Shown here: piece by piece, positions 52,248-60,434 of the stretch
Layout of the letters: every line of letters begins with the position of its first letter
Numbering within the stretch: position 1 is the stretch's first letter
NCBI GenBank assembly: GCA_900539465.1
Contig: UQCF01000005.1
Location: forward strand, 62,001-126,000
Source of the DNA: an uncultured Ruminococcus sp.
Lineage (GTDB): Bacteria; Bacillota; Clostridia; Oscillospirales; Acutalibacteraceae
Reading direction: 5' to 3'
Length of the DNA stretch: 64,000 bases
Program-made: the position numbers and the translations under genes
Notes under the pieces: model-generated
The model's database searches: none
Seen by the model: the letters and a program-made list of their open reading frames with translations, nothing else
Told to the model about the DNA's origin: nothing

Positions 52248-52772
52248 TTATTTCTCTGACAGTGAGTTAACTTTGTTCATTGAATAAGAATATGCATATC
52301 CAAACATTGCATCAACAAATTCATCATTAAATTCAACAAATTCCTTACCATCCACTTTGACAACTGTCAATTCTATATCCGTGGTTTTTATGTCCGATGA
52401 ATTTACAAACTCTAACAACTTTTCATCAATTTCCTTATCAGAAATTTTTCGATCAATGCCATTCTCATATTCTTTTATTTTGTCCAAAATATATGGTGAT
52501 GAGACTTCAACTGTTACTGTATAATGATTATTTCCATTATTCTTGATGTTTTTCACTTTAAAAGAAGATTTAGATTTAAGTGCTTCATAAAATATAGGAG
52601 TTTTTGCATCTGTAGATTCAACATTCCACGATTGTTCAATAACGTTCTGCATATTAGGAATTTCCGAATTTTTTTTACTTAATAAAATTAAAATAAGTGT
52701 TATCATCAATAGCAAGATTGATAATAACATAGTAATCGCAATAATTTTTGAACATTTTTTTGTTTTCAACAT
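52248..52772 (-). CDS. Single-pass membrane protein of unknown function
   Basis: Protein of 174 aa; ATG follows GAGGAAAC. One TM helix (about residues 11-32, IIAITMLLSILLLMITLILI) with a basic cytoplasmic start, then an extracellular domain of about 140 residues with strands (SFKVKNIKNNGNNHYTVTVE, TDIELTVVKVDGKEFVEF). The latter resembles DUF4878/NTF2-like lipoprotein folds only in general pattern. AT-rich. Probably co-transcribed with the 787-aa gene; the two may work together at the surface. Confidence 0.7.
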   Translation of the reverse strand: MLKTKKCSKIIAITMLLSILLLMITLILILLSKKNSEIPNMQNVIEQSWNVESTDAKTPIFYEALKSKSSFKVKNIKNNGNNHYTVTVEVSSPYILDKIKEYENGIDRKISDKEIDEKLLEFVNSSDIKTTDIELTVVKVDGKEFVEFNDEFVDAMFGYAYSYSMNKVNSLSEK

Positions 52773-52805
52773 TTTATTGTTTCCTCTTTATTAGCTTTTT
52801 CTTAA

Positions 52806-52835
52806 ATCATATTTTCTACAAAATAATGAATACAA
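52806..52835 (-). promoter_or_regulatory. Possible promoter of the island operon
   Basis: Minus strand TTGTAT (52835-52830), 18-bp spacer, TATGAT (52811-52806). Moderate match. Confidence 0.5.
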
Positions 52836-52967
52836 CCGGAAAACATTTCACTGCAACTTGAATTATAGAACTCTCAATATTTAAATAAATAAAAATAAGC
52901 TCACAATAATTCTGACCATTGTCGTAGTAATTGATATAGTCTTTCAAGTAACTATAATAAACTTGTC

Positions 52968-53017
52968 ATATGAATTTGTATAAGTTGATTGCATGATTTA
53001 CTTATACAAATTCATAT
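52968..53017. repeat. 18-bp perfect inverted repeat in non-coding DNA
   Basis: ATATGAATTTGTATAAGT (52968-52985) and its exact complement ACTTATACAAATTCATAT (53000-53017), separated by 14 bases. No T-run follows on either side. The surrounding 350 bases (52773-53121) hold no gene; apart from this and a weak terminator they are AT-rich and featureless. Confidence 0.8.
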
Positions 53018-53083
53018 TTTAAGCATAAAATACTAGATTTTTATGTTAAGCGTAGTCAAAGATATAAATGAGCACTTGCAAAA

Positions 53084-53101
53084 CAGACTTTATATTGTCT
53101 G
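53084..53101 (-). terminator. Weak terminator after the Ig-like gene
   Basis: Minus strand CAGAC-AATATAAA-GTCTG followed by TTTTGC; five pairs only. Confidence 0.5.
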
Positions 53102-53121
53102 CTGATTTTTATCATTTTATT

Positions 53122-53329
53122 TTTAAAAGGTGATTATCAACCGAATAAAAACTCAAGTATTGCTTTGTAAATGGTTATGAAGAAGTAGCCGATTCTCGAA
53201 ACTACCTTTACCTCAACCTCCGCCGTTGCGCCGGATATAGGCTCTGTAACGGTGAGAGTTGTTTTGCCGAGCTTGTGACCGCGAACCATGATGGAGCCGC
53301 TTTCTTTGTCATACTCCGCACTCGCAATG
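53122..53329. repeat. 208-bp perfect direct repeat, copy 2
   Basis: Same sequence as 49613-49820. Here it is the natural 3' end of an intact gene, so this copy is probably the original. Confidence 0.97.
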
Positions 53330-54207
53330 CGGCTGTTGCCCATTGTAAGCTCAAGTGTTTCGTAGTTATATCTTGAACCGAGGGGATAAACCGCAACTTC
53401 AAACAGGGATTCCTCGCCCTTTATCATAAGAATATCATCAAGCTCAATAACCTCGGGGAGTATGCCTGAGCCGTCAACGATATTTATATCCGCAGTGGGC
53501 TTGCTTTCGTCAAGCGTCAAATACGGTATGACGAGATAAATCTCTCCCTTTTCGAGTATCTGCGTATAATCGAGAGTTTCAAGGGGTGAATAGTCACAGG
53601 TATTGATGTTGCCGAAGCCGTCCATTACAATGAGCGTGCCGTCGGGATGTGACCAGAAGTTATACTGCATAGTCTCTTGAGGGATTATATAAAAGCAGTT
53701 ATCAAACAAGCCGCTGTGCTCATCGCTGTAAGTGAAAACCTCGCCGATGTCGCGCTTTTGAATGTTTGATTTTTTGATGCAGATTTCAACTTTTGCATCG
53801 GGGATTGCGGAATCAGACCTGTATTCATCCGACATATCGCCGAATTCATTGTCAAAGGTATTGAGTATTTCTACAGATAATTTTATGCCCTTTTTGGCGG
53901 GGAAGATATCCGCACCGTCGAGATAGTCAAGATCCTCTTCGCCGGTCGAAAGAAGTTCAACGTATCCGAATAAGTTTTCGTCACTTGAAACAGAAATGTC
54001 CGCCGCGGTGCTTGCACCGCTGAGAAGCTTTGCGCTGATTTCGTAAATTGCGTCGCTGTCGGGTGTGAAGGTGAATGTTTTGGCATCTGCTCCCACTATT
54101 TCGGTGTAAGTTTTGCCGAGCTGCATTTCTTCATTTGCCGCCGAGGCAAAAACGGTGAAGGAACAGAGCATAACCGCGACCATGATGATGCTGATGATTT
54201 TTTTCAT
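53137..54207 (-). CDS. Secreted protein with C-terminal Ig-like domain and hydrophobic tail
   Basis: Protein of 356 aa; ATG 54207 follows AAAGGGG. Signal peptide MKKIISIIMVAVMLCSFTVF then ASAA. Residues 25-140 and 140-250 are beta-sandwich-like (KTFTFTPDSDAIYEISAKL resembles pre-peptidase C-terminal or bacterial Ig folds). Residues about 258-335 match a Big_2-type Ig domain ending GHKLGKTTLTVTEPISGATA. The last 17 residues IGYFFITIYKAILEFLFG form an aromatic hydrophobic tail, like the tails of other exported clostridial Ig proteins, perhaps for membrane attachment. No catalytic residues seen. Its last 64 codons are duplicated at 49613-49820. Confidence 0.75.
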   Translation of the reverse strand: MKKIISIIMVAVMLCSFTVFASAANEEMQLGKTYTEIVGADAKTFTFTPDSDAIYEISAKLLSGASTAADISVSSDENLFGYVELLSTGEEDLDYLDGADIFPAKKGIKLSVEILNTFDNEFGDMSDEYRSDSAIPDAKVEICIKKSNIQKRDIGEVFTYSDEHSGLFDNCFYIIPQETMQYNFWSHPDGTLIVMDGFGNINTCDYSPLETLDYTQILEKGEIYLVIPYLTLDESKPTADINIVDGSGILPEVIELDDILMIKGEESLFEVAVYPLGSRYNYETLELTMGNSRIASAEYDKESGSIMVRGHKLGKTTLTVTEPISGATAEVEVKVVSRIGYFFITIYKAILEFLFG

Positions 54208-54232
54208 ATCTTATACCCCTTTCTTTTTTAGC

Positions 54233-54251
54233 TGTTCAAATCTTTTGAACA
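54233..54251. promoter_or_regulatory. Operator-like palindrome in the 5' leader
   Basis: TGTTCAAA-TCT-TTTGAACA, two perfect 8-bp arms, between the -10 and the ribosome site of the Ig-like protein gene. Symmetric without a T-run, so it looks more like a repressor site than a terminator. Confidence 0.5.
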
Positions 54252-54264
54252 ACTTTATAATTTA

Positions 54265-54293
54265 TTTATACAATACATAGTTTCTTGTGTCAA
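54265..54293 (-). promoter_or_regulatory. Promoter of the Ig-like protein gene
   Basis: Minus strand TTGACA (54293-54288), 17-bp spacer, TATAAA (54270-54265). Confidence 0.8.
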
Positions 54294-54336
54294 TATAAAA
54301 TCAATATAAACTTCGGATATTTGCTCAAATTCGGCT

Positions 54337-55032
54337 TTATAAAATAAAGCTGCTGCCGACCGCACAGCAGAGCGCCGGATATTTTTTGGGACTTATGATA
54401 AGTTTTTCGCCGTTTATAAATGTAACGTATTTGCCGTTAAAGCTTTTAAGCATATTTATATTTATCAGGTATGAGCGGTGTATTCTGAAAAAAGAAAGGT
54501 CTGCAAGCTCCTTTTCATAATATGAGATTGAAAACAGAGAATACAGCTCTTTCGCCTGTGTATGTATTGATGTGCTTTTCTTTGCCGCCTCAATATAATA
54601 AATTTTATCTGCGGGAACAAAATCAAGCTCTTTTTTTAATCTGATTGCCAAGTTGCCGCAAAATCGGCTTTTAAAGATATAGTTATCTATGGCTCGGCAA
54701 AGCTTTTCTGCATTTATCGGTACAGTCAATGAGGTTAAGGCGTCCACTTCAAAGGTCTTACACGCCAACGCTATTGTATCCGAAACAAAAATAAATGCTT
54801 TTTGCTTTTTATAGATATTTTTAATGCTTTGAGCTTTTTTTAGTCCGTCGGTTTGATTTTTGCGGCAGTCAAAAATAAAAATGTCGTATTCATCGGCAAA
54901 GCTTAAAATATCGTCGCGGATTTTAAAGCATCGGCAAAAAATTTGCAAGCGGCGTTTTTCACCGTATTCGCATATTGTTTCATAAACAGATTCCGACAGT
55001 TTGTTTTCACTTATACATATGGCTATTTTTAT
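54337..55032 (-). CDS. LytTR-family response regulator with degenerate receiver and non-standard start
   Basis: About 231 aa. The C-terminal LytTR DNA-binding domain (about 130-231) is clear: YYIEAAKKSTSIHT, FFRIHRSYLININMLKSF, LIISPKKYPAL. The N-terminal receiver reads KIAICISENKL where active regulators have 'KIAICDDE'; the acidic pair is missing, and the switch 'KP' reads VP. No ATG, GTG or TTG fits the usual start. GGGGGG (55039-55044) stands six bases before ATA AAA ATA GCC, so ATA at 55032 is the natural position. The nearest in-frame ATG (55122) lacks a ribosome site and would add 30 unrelated residues. Either a rare AUA start or a start-codon mutation in a decaying gene. Confidence 0.7.
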   Translation of the reverse strand: MKIAICISENKLSESVYETICEYGEKRRLQIFCRCFKIRDDILSFADEYDIFIFDCRKNQTDGLKKAQSIKNIYKKQKAFIFVSDTIALACKTFEVDALTSLTVPINAEKLCRAIDNYIFKSRFCGNLAIRLKKELDFVPADKIYYIEAAKKSTSIHTQAKELYSLFSISYYEKELADLSFFRIHRSYLININMLKSFNGKYVTFINGEKLIISPKKYPALCCAVGSSFIL

Positions 55033-55268
55033 AAAAATCCCCCCTCGGCTTTTGCTGCATATATGAGCGGTAAAAGCCCTGTTACTACTGAGTTTAGCAT
55101 CTGAAAAGCACAAGTCAAGCATAAAAACCGTCAAACTGAAAAAAAGACAAATTCGTACCGCCAAAGCTCCATTTCATACCGCATAGAGCAAGACTCATTA
55201 CAGATTTCAACTTTTCTTAACAAACCTTAAAGCTTTTAAAAAGAGTAGAAAAAACAAGCAGGCAGTGC

Positions 55269-55274
55269 TATACT
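55269..55274 (+). promoter_or_regulatory. Extended -10 of the two-component/Dlt-like operon
   Basis: TGCTATACT ending at 55274, 34 bases before the GTG start at 55309. The -35 is poor, which suits an activated promoter. Confidence 0.55.
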
Positions 55275-55308
55275 GTACCGTAGTTTGATTGAGGAAAGGA
55301 GGATGAAC

Positions 55309-56016
55309 GTGAACACCGAAGCAAAAATTTTGGTTGTGGACGATGACCCCGAAATCAGAGAACTTTTAGGCATAATATTAAAAAACAGCGGATACGAAGT
55401 GCTTAAAGCGGAGAACGGCGAGCAGGCCGTGGCTACGCTCTCAAACAACCGCGATATAGATTTGATAATCCTCGATATAATGATGCCGGAGATGTCGGGA
55501 ACACAGGCTTGCAAGGTTATCCGCTCATTTTCTTCCGTACCGATTCTGTTCCTCACCGCAAAAACAAAAGATTCGGATAAAGAAGAGGCTTTTATCGGCG
55601 GCGGCGACGATTTTCTTACAAAGCCTTTTGTTCAGCCGGACCTTTTAAGAAAAGTGAAATCACTCATACGCAGATATAAAATATATAAGGGTAAGGGCGA
55701 GAACGGTCAAAACTCCGCGGCAGTTGTGATTGACAATGTTGTTATAGATACCGGCAGAAGAATAATTTATAAAGATAATGAAAAAGTAAAAATGACCGAT
55801 AAAGAGACGGATCTTCTCATGTTCCTTATAAAAAACAGAGGAAAACCGTGGAAGATAGAGGAACTTTATGAAAACGTATGGAACGAAAAGTTCTTTCCGT
55901 CATCCTCCAACACAATAATGGTGCATATTTTGCGCCTCAGACAAAAAATAGAAAACAACCCGGCACAGCCGACAATAATAAGAACAATATACGGAAAGGG
56001 GTATCAGATTGACTGA
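55309..56016 (+). CDS. OmpR/PhoB-family response regulator
   Basis: Protein of 235 aa. GTG 55309 is chosen because AGGAGG at 55297-55302 leaves six bases to it; the ATG at 55303 touches the site. Receiver domain: AKILVVDDDPEIRELL (acid pair), LIILDIMMPEMSG (phospho-Asp), LFLTAK and DDFLTKPF (Lys-Pro). C-terminal winged helix: MTDKETDLLMFLIKNRGKPW, SNTIMVHILRLRQKIE and IRTIYGKGYQI. Overlaps the kinase gene by eight bases. Heads the run of genes for carrier-protein aminoacylation, so it is the likely direct regulator. Confidence 0.95.
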   Translation: MNTEAKILVVDDDPEIRELLGIILKNSGYEVLKAENGEQAVATLSNNRDIDLIILDIMMPEMSGTQACKVIRSFSSVPILFLTAKTKDSDKEEAFIGGGDDFLTKPFVQPDLLRKVKSLIRRYKIYKGKGENGQNSAAVVIDNVVIDTGRRIIYKDNEKVKMTDKETDLLMFLIKNRGKPWKIEELYENVWNEKFFPSSSNTIMVHILRLRQKIENNPAQPTIIRTIYGKGYQID

Positions 56017-57460
56017 TAAAACATCAAAACTCAATTCCGTAAGATTTAAAATGCTTGCCTTTGTTTTTGCCGCACTTGTTATCGGTGTTCTTGTGGTGAT
56101 AGGCATAAACAAAATCACAGAGAACTATGTTTCGAATGTGTATTTGGAAGAGGATGCCACAATCAAGCGCGATAAAGAAAATATAGAGCTTTTTAAAGAA
56201 TTCGTATCGAAAAACGGCGTAGCGTCAACCGATACTGAAAAAATATCAGAGTTTATGGACGGTAAAACCTATCTTTATATGATTATTTACAATCAGAATA
56301 ACGATACGGTCATATATGAGTCCGGCTGGTGGGATGAAGAAAACGAGGACAGCAACGACACGCAGGAGTTTTATACCGAAGAGGCAAGCGACAACACTAA
56401 AACCATTGCGGGCAAAGTCAGCAATGCTGCCGCAGATTCCGACGAGGACGACACCGCTTCCGAAGCGGAGGCTACAACCTATGTCGGTGTGAATGAATTC
56501 CCCGTAAAGTTCAGTGACCGAACCTGCAAAGTCGCAGTGGTTGATTTTTCGGAAGAAAAAATTATAAATACCGTTAAAGTCATATCCATAACGCTTACTG
56601 CGGCAATATTCTTCATTGTGGTGTTTATATACAGCTCGCATATTACAAAAAGAATAAGAGAGCTCTCGGAAGAGGTTGTCAGAGTAGAAAACGCTGACAT
56701 AAACAGTGCAATAAACATTAAGGGTAAGGACGAAATTGCAATGCTGGCAAAAAATGTTGACAGCATGAGAAATAAAATTATAGAGCAGATGCGTAATGAG
56801 CAGATAGTGTGGAAAGCAAACAGCGACCTTGTCACCGCCATGTCGCACGATATAAGAACGCCGCTGACGGTGCTCACGGGTTATCTGAATCTGCTCAAGC
56901 AGGGCGAATATTCCGCCAAAGAAGATATGGACGGCTATATTGATATATGCTATGAGAAGGCAATACAGCTAAAAGAGCTTTCGGATAAGCTTTTCAGATA
57001 TTTTTATGTTTTCGGCAATTCGGAGGAAAAGCTTGAAACCGAAAAATATAATGCGTCAATGCTGTTTAACCAGGTGGTGGGCGAATATGCCTTTCTGCTA
57101 AACGAAAAGGGCTATAACATAAAGCTCCCCGATATTTTGCCGGAATACAGCATTGAAACAAATGCTCTTTATTTAAACAGACTGTTCGGCAATATTTTCT
57201 CCAACATAGAAAAATATGCCGATAAATCATCACCGATAGAAATTTCGGCAGAGTATAAAGACGAATGCTTGATTTATACCGTTCAAAACAGCATAAATCA
57301 GGATGCCGGCAAAAAAGAAAGCACTGGTATCGGGCTTCTTTCGTGCAAAAAGATTGCAAAACAAATTGGATGTTCCTTTGAAACTATTGACAAAGGGGAT
57401 ACTTTTAATGTAGAATTAACATTTGTGATATCAAAAGATGAACCTGAACAGGGCTGTTGA
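56009..57460 (+). CDS. Membrane sensor histidine kinase
   Basis: Protein of 483 aa. Start TTG 56009 with GGAAAGGGG seven bases upstream, overlapping the regulator stop (ATTGACTGA). TM1 about residues 14-36; an acidic extracellular sensor of about 150 residues (DEENEDSNDTQEF, DSDEDDTASEAEA), whose charge could sense cations or cationic peptides; TM2 about 190-212; HAMP; dimerisation box SHDIRTPLTVLTGYLNLL with the phospho-His near 280; ATPase N-box LFGNIFSNIEKYAD and G-box GIGLLSCKKIAKQIG. Partner of the OmpR-type protein. Twenty-two bases upstream of the ligase gene. Confidence 0.94.
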   Translation: MTDKTSKLNSVRFKMLAFVFAALVIGVLVVIGINKITENYVSNVYLEEDATIKRDKENIELFKEFVSKNGVASTDTEKISEFMDGKTYLYMIIYNQNNDTVIYESGWWDEENEDSNDTQEFYTEEASDNTKTIAGKVSNAAADSDEDDTASEAEATTYVGVNEFPVKFSDRTCKVAVVDFSEEKIINTVKVISITLTAAIFFIVVFIYSSHITKRIRELSEEVVRVENADINSAINIKGKDEIAMLAKNVDSMRNKIIEQMRNEQIVWKANSDLVTAMSHDIRTPLTVLTGYLNLLKQGEYSAKEDMDGYIDICYEKAIQLKELSDKLFRYFYVFGNSEEKLETEKYNASMLFNQVVGEYAFLLNEKGYNIKLPDILPEYSIETNALYLNRLFGNIFSNIEKYADKSSPIEISAEYKDECLIYTVQNSINQDAGKKESTGIGLLSCKKIAKQIGCSFETIDKGDTFNVELTFVISKDEPEQGC

Positions 57461-57482
57461 TTTTGGAAATGGGATGTGTAGT

Positions 57483-58994
57483 ATGCAAAAAAATGTATTA
57501 GACTGGCTCGAAAGCTCAGCAAAAATTTGCCCGGATAAAGCAGTATATGAAGATGAAAACGGCAAATTGACTTTTTCGCAGGTTTTGAGCATTGCACAGT
57601 CAATAGGCACCGCGTTGGCAGAACTTGTGGGCTTCGGCGAGCCCGTCGCCGTTCTTTCCGGCAGAAACATATATACTCCGGCGGCATTTTTGGGTATTGT
57701 TTACAGCGGAGCTTTTTACGCACCTCTTGACAGTACGGTGCCGGAATACAGATTAAACAAAATTCTTTCTAATTTAAAAGCCAAATATCTTGTGACGGAT
57801 CGTGAACACGAGGCTCTTGCAAAACGTCTTGATTTTGACGGAGAAATCCTCTTTATCGATGAGCTTGAAAAGACCGCTGCAGATTTTAAAAAGCTGCAAG
57901 CCATAAGAAAAAGAGCAAAATGCACAGACCCGCTCTATGTTATATTTACCTCCGGTTCCTCCGGCAACCCCAAAGGGGTTATCACGTCTCACGAATCGCT
58001 GATTTGCTATATTAACGCCTACTGCTCGGTTATGGGTATTGACGAAAACGACAGGCTCGGCAATCAGTCACCGCTTGATTATATCGCGGCAATCAGGGAT
58101 ATTTATATTCCGCTCAAATGCCGCGCAGCGATGTATATAATCCCGAAGCAGTATTTTGCAATTCCGGTAAAGCTTTTTGACATATTAAACGAGGCTAAAA
58201 TAACCTCAATCGGCTGGAGCGTTTCCGCGCTTACACTGCCGACGGCAATGGGCGCATTTGACCACAGTGTTCCGCAGTATCTTAAAAAGGTATGCTTTTC
58301 GGGTTCGGTTATGCCGTGCAAGTGCCTGAGAGTGTGGCAGGATAATTTACCCGATACCTTGTTCGTCAACCAGTACGGACCTACCGAGGCAACCGCTTCC
58401 TGCACATATTATGTAGTCAAAGATAAGGTGAGCGATACCGACGTTTTGCCGATAGGCGAGCCTTATGACAATTACAGTGTATTTCTTCTCTGCGAAGACG
58501 GCACGGCAGCTCCCAAGGGTGAGATAGGCGAAATTTGCGTCAGCGGACCGATACTTGCACTCGGATATTACAATGATCCGGAGCGCACAAAACAAGCGTT
58601 CATTCAAAATCCGCTTAATTCTTCTTACAGAGAGATAATATATAAAACGGGCGACCTTGCCCTCGTTCGTGAGGACGGACTTTTGGAGTTCCACGGCAGA
58701 AAAGACAGACAGATAAAGCACCTTGGTCACCGCGTTGAGCTTGATGAAATCGAGGATGCGGCAAAATCCATGGCAGGCGTTCACGACTGCGCCGCGCTTT
58801 ATAATTTTGAAAAAGAGCAGCTTTTGCTTTGCTACACGGGCGAGAGTGAGCCTAAAGAAATTTCGGTTTATCTTCGCAAAAAAATCCCGGGATTTATGGT
58901 TCCGAGAAAGATATATAAATTGGACGAATTGCCGCGCCTTGCAAACGGCAAAACAGATATGCAATCTTTAAAATCAAATTATATAAAGAACTAA
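57483..58994 (+). CDS. DltA-like amino acid:carrier protein ligase
   Basis: Protein of 503 aa, the exact DltA size when started at ATG 57483 (MQKNVLDWLESSAKICPDKA). Acyl-adenylating enzyme: A3 loop YVIFTSGSSGNPKGV, A5 NQYGPTEATASC, A7 YKTGDLA, A8 GRKDRQIKHLGHRVELDEIE, A10 LPRLANGKTD (catalytic Lys). It should activate an amino acid and load it on the next gene's carrier. The Asp that binds the substrate amine seems kept (PLDYIAAIRDIY against FDLSVMDLY in DltA). The Cys that fixes D-Ala stereochemistry in characterised DltA (FLFCGE) is Ser here (VCFSGS). The substrate may thus not be D-Ala. The DltA alignment is from memory. Confidence 0.85.
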   Translation: MQKNVLDWLESSAKICPDKAVYEDENGKLTFSQVLSIAQSIGTALAELVGFGEPVAVLSGRNIYTPAAFLGIVYSGAFYAPLDSTVPEYRLNKILSNLKAKYLVTDREHEALAKRLDFDGEILFIDELEKTAADFKKLQAIRKRAKCTDPLYVIFTSGSSGNPKGVITSHESLICYINAYCSVMGIDENDRLGNQSPLDYIAAIRDIYIPLKCRAAMYIIPKQYFAIPVKLFDILNEAKITSIGWSVSALTLPTAMGAFDHSVPQYLKKVCFSGSVMPCKCLRVWQDNLPDTLFVNQYGPTEATASCTYYVVKDKVSDTDVLPIGEPYDNYSVFLLCEDGTAAPKGEIGEICVSGPILALGYYNDPERTKQAFIQNPLNSSYREIIYKTGDLALVREDGLLEFHGRKDRQIKHLGHRVELDEIEDAAKSMAGVHDCAALYNFEKEQLLLCYTGESEPKEISVYLRKKIPGFMVPRKIYKLDELPRLANGKTDMQSLKSNYIKN

Positions 58995-59009
58995 TGGGAG
59001 GAAACTAAA

Positions 59010-59243
59010 ATGAAAGACGAACTTATGGAAATTTTGACAGAAATCAGACCCGATGTGGACTTTGAAAATGAAACATCGCTTATTGACGACGGTATCCTTG
59101 ATTCTATGGACATCGTATCTCTCGTAGGTGAGCTTGACGACGCTTTTGACGTTACCGTAGGCGTAGAGAATCTTCTGCCCGAAAACTTCAATTCCGTTGA
59201 CGCAATGGTAAAGCTCATTGAAAGACTTCAGGACGAGGGCTGA
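59010..59243 (+). CDS. DltC-like acyl/aminoacyl carrier protein
   Basis: Protein of 77 aa, acidic four-helix carrier. GILDSMDIVSLVGELDDAFD places Ser32 as the phosphopantetheine site (DS-M/L motif). The family partner of DltA; holds the amino acid as a thioester. GGGAGG precedes the ATG, 15 bases after the ligase. The stop is three bases before the decarboxylase start. A phosphopantetheinyl transferase is not in the window. Confidence 0.93.
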   Translation: MKDELMEILTEIRPDVDFENETSLIDDGILDSMDIVSLVGELDDAFDVTVGVENLLPENFNSVDAMVKLIERLQDEG

Positions 59244-59246
59244 AAA

Positions 59247-60422
59247 ATGGCTATAAATGAAGCATATGAAAACATCATAAATTCAGGCGATACACCTGCA
59301 TATGTTTTTGATACGGATAAATTTGCCGCAAGAGCGCAAAAAACAGCTTCTGCGCTCGGTGATAATATTCCTCTTTGCTACTCAATAAAGGCAAATCCTT
59401 TTCTTATAAAGCATTTGCCATCATGTGTGCAGTGGCTTGAGGTTTGCAGCCCCGGAGAGCTTACCATATGTGAAAACACAGGCATTGACCTTGGCCGCAT
59501 AATCTTTTCGGGCGTAAATAAAACTCAAGAAGATGTTGAGCGTGCAATGGCTGACGGCGTAGGCATATTCACCGCAGAGAGTCTTTTACACGCAGAACTT
59601 ATCAACGATTGCGCCGTTAAAAACGGCAAAACCGTTCCTATAATACTGCGCCTTTCATGCGGCAATCAGTTCGGCATGGACGAGAGTGACATACGCAAAA
59701 TAATAAGCGGACGCGACGAATACAAAGGGCTTGATATAAAGGGTCTTCACTATTATACGGGCACACAAAAGAAAAAGGCCGCTATTATAAGAGATGAACT
59801 TGCCGTTCTTGAAGACCTTATCGAATCTCTTAAAAAAGACTACGGCTTTTGCACCGACCATGTTGAGTACGGTCCGGGTCTTGCGTGCGATTACTTCGGC
59901 AAGGAGCCGGAGGAGACGGACATGCTTCTGCTCAGCGAAGCTTCGGAGTACCTCAGAGAGTTTGCACAAAAATATCCTCTCAGCATAGAGATGGGTAGAT
60001 TTTTGGCATCGGACTGCGGCTCGTATCTCACTAAGATTATGGATACCAAGGTTACTCACGGCATCAATTATGCCATATGTGACGGTGGCATAAACCATTT
60101 AAAATATTATGGTCAGACAATGGCAATGCAGGTTCCGCATATCACCGTTTACCGTCCTGTGGGGGATAAGGCAGAGAACTGGTCGCTTTGCGGCAGTCTT
60201 TGCACAACGGCAGATGTTTTAGTCAGAAAAGCGGAACTCACAGGTGCCGGTGCAGGATCTGTTTTGGTCTTTGACCGTGCAGGTGCATACTCGGTAACCG
60301 AGGGACTGGCTCTGTTTTTGAGCAGACCCATGCCCAATATTTATATTTATTCCGAAAACGGCGGACTTATAAAGCTTCGCGGTCAGATACTTACAGACCC
60401 TTTAAACACACCTAAATTTTAA
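59247..60422 (+). CDS. PLP-dependent fold-III amino acid decarboxylase inside the Dlt-like operon
   Basis: Protein of 391 aa of the Orn/DAP/Arg decarboxylase-2 family. PLP Lys48 in LCYSIKANPF; CSPGEL; HVEYGPGL; IEMGRFLASDCGSYL (phosphate-binding region); catalytic Cys and Asp in CGSLCTTADVL; and FDRAGAYSVTEGLALFLSRP near the end. It is related to diaminopimelate decarboxylase (LysA), but the 'GPxCESxD' motif is altered. The close spacing to the carrier gene (three bases) suggests that it acts on a free or carrier-bound amino acid. BtrK of butirosin synthesis, which decarboxylates glutamyl-carrier protein, is a precedent from the same family. Standard dlt operons have no such enzyme. Confidence 0.88.
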   Translation: MAINEAYENIINSGDTPAYVFDTDKFAARAQKTASALGDNIPLCYSIKANPFLIKHLPSCVQWLEVCSPGELTICENTGIDLGRIIFSGVNKTQEDVERAMADGVGIFTAESLLHAELINDCAVKNGKTVPIILRLSCGNQFGMDESDIRKIISGRDEYKGLDIKGLHYYTGTQKKKAAIIRDELAVLEDLIESLKKDYGFCTDHVEYGPGLACDYFGKEPEETDMLLLSEASEYLREFAQKYPLSIEMGRFLASDCGSYLTKIMDTKVTHGINYAICDGGINHLKYYGQTMAMQVPHITVYRPVGDKAENWSLCGSLCTTADVLVRKAELTGAGAGSVLVFDRAGAYSVTEGLALFLSRPMPNIYIYSENGGLIKLRGQILTDPLNTPKF

Positions 60423-60434
60423 GGAAATAAAAAA

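Noticed and set aside
49821..53121. Prophage or integrative element with its own recombinase
   Set aside because: The two genes have no integrase, transposase or relaxase motif; only the repeat boundary and base composition suggest mobility.
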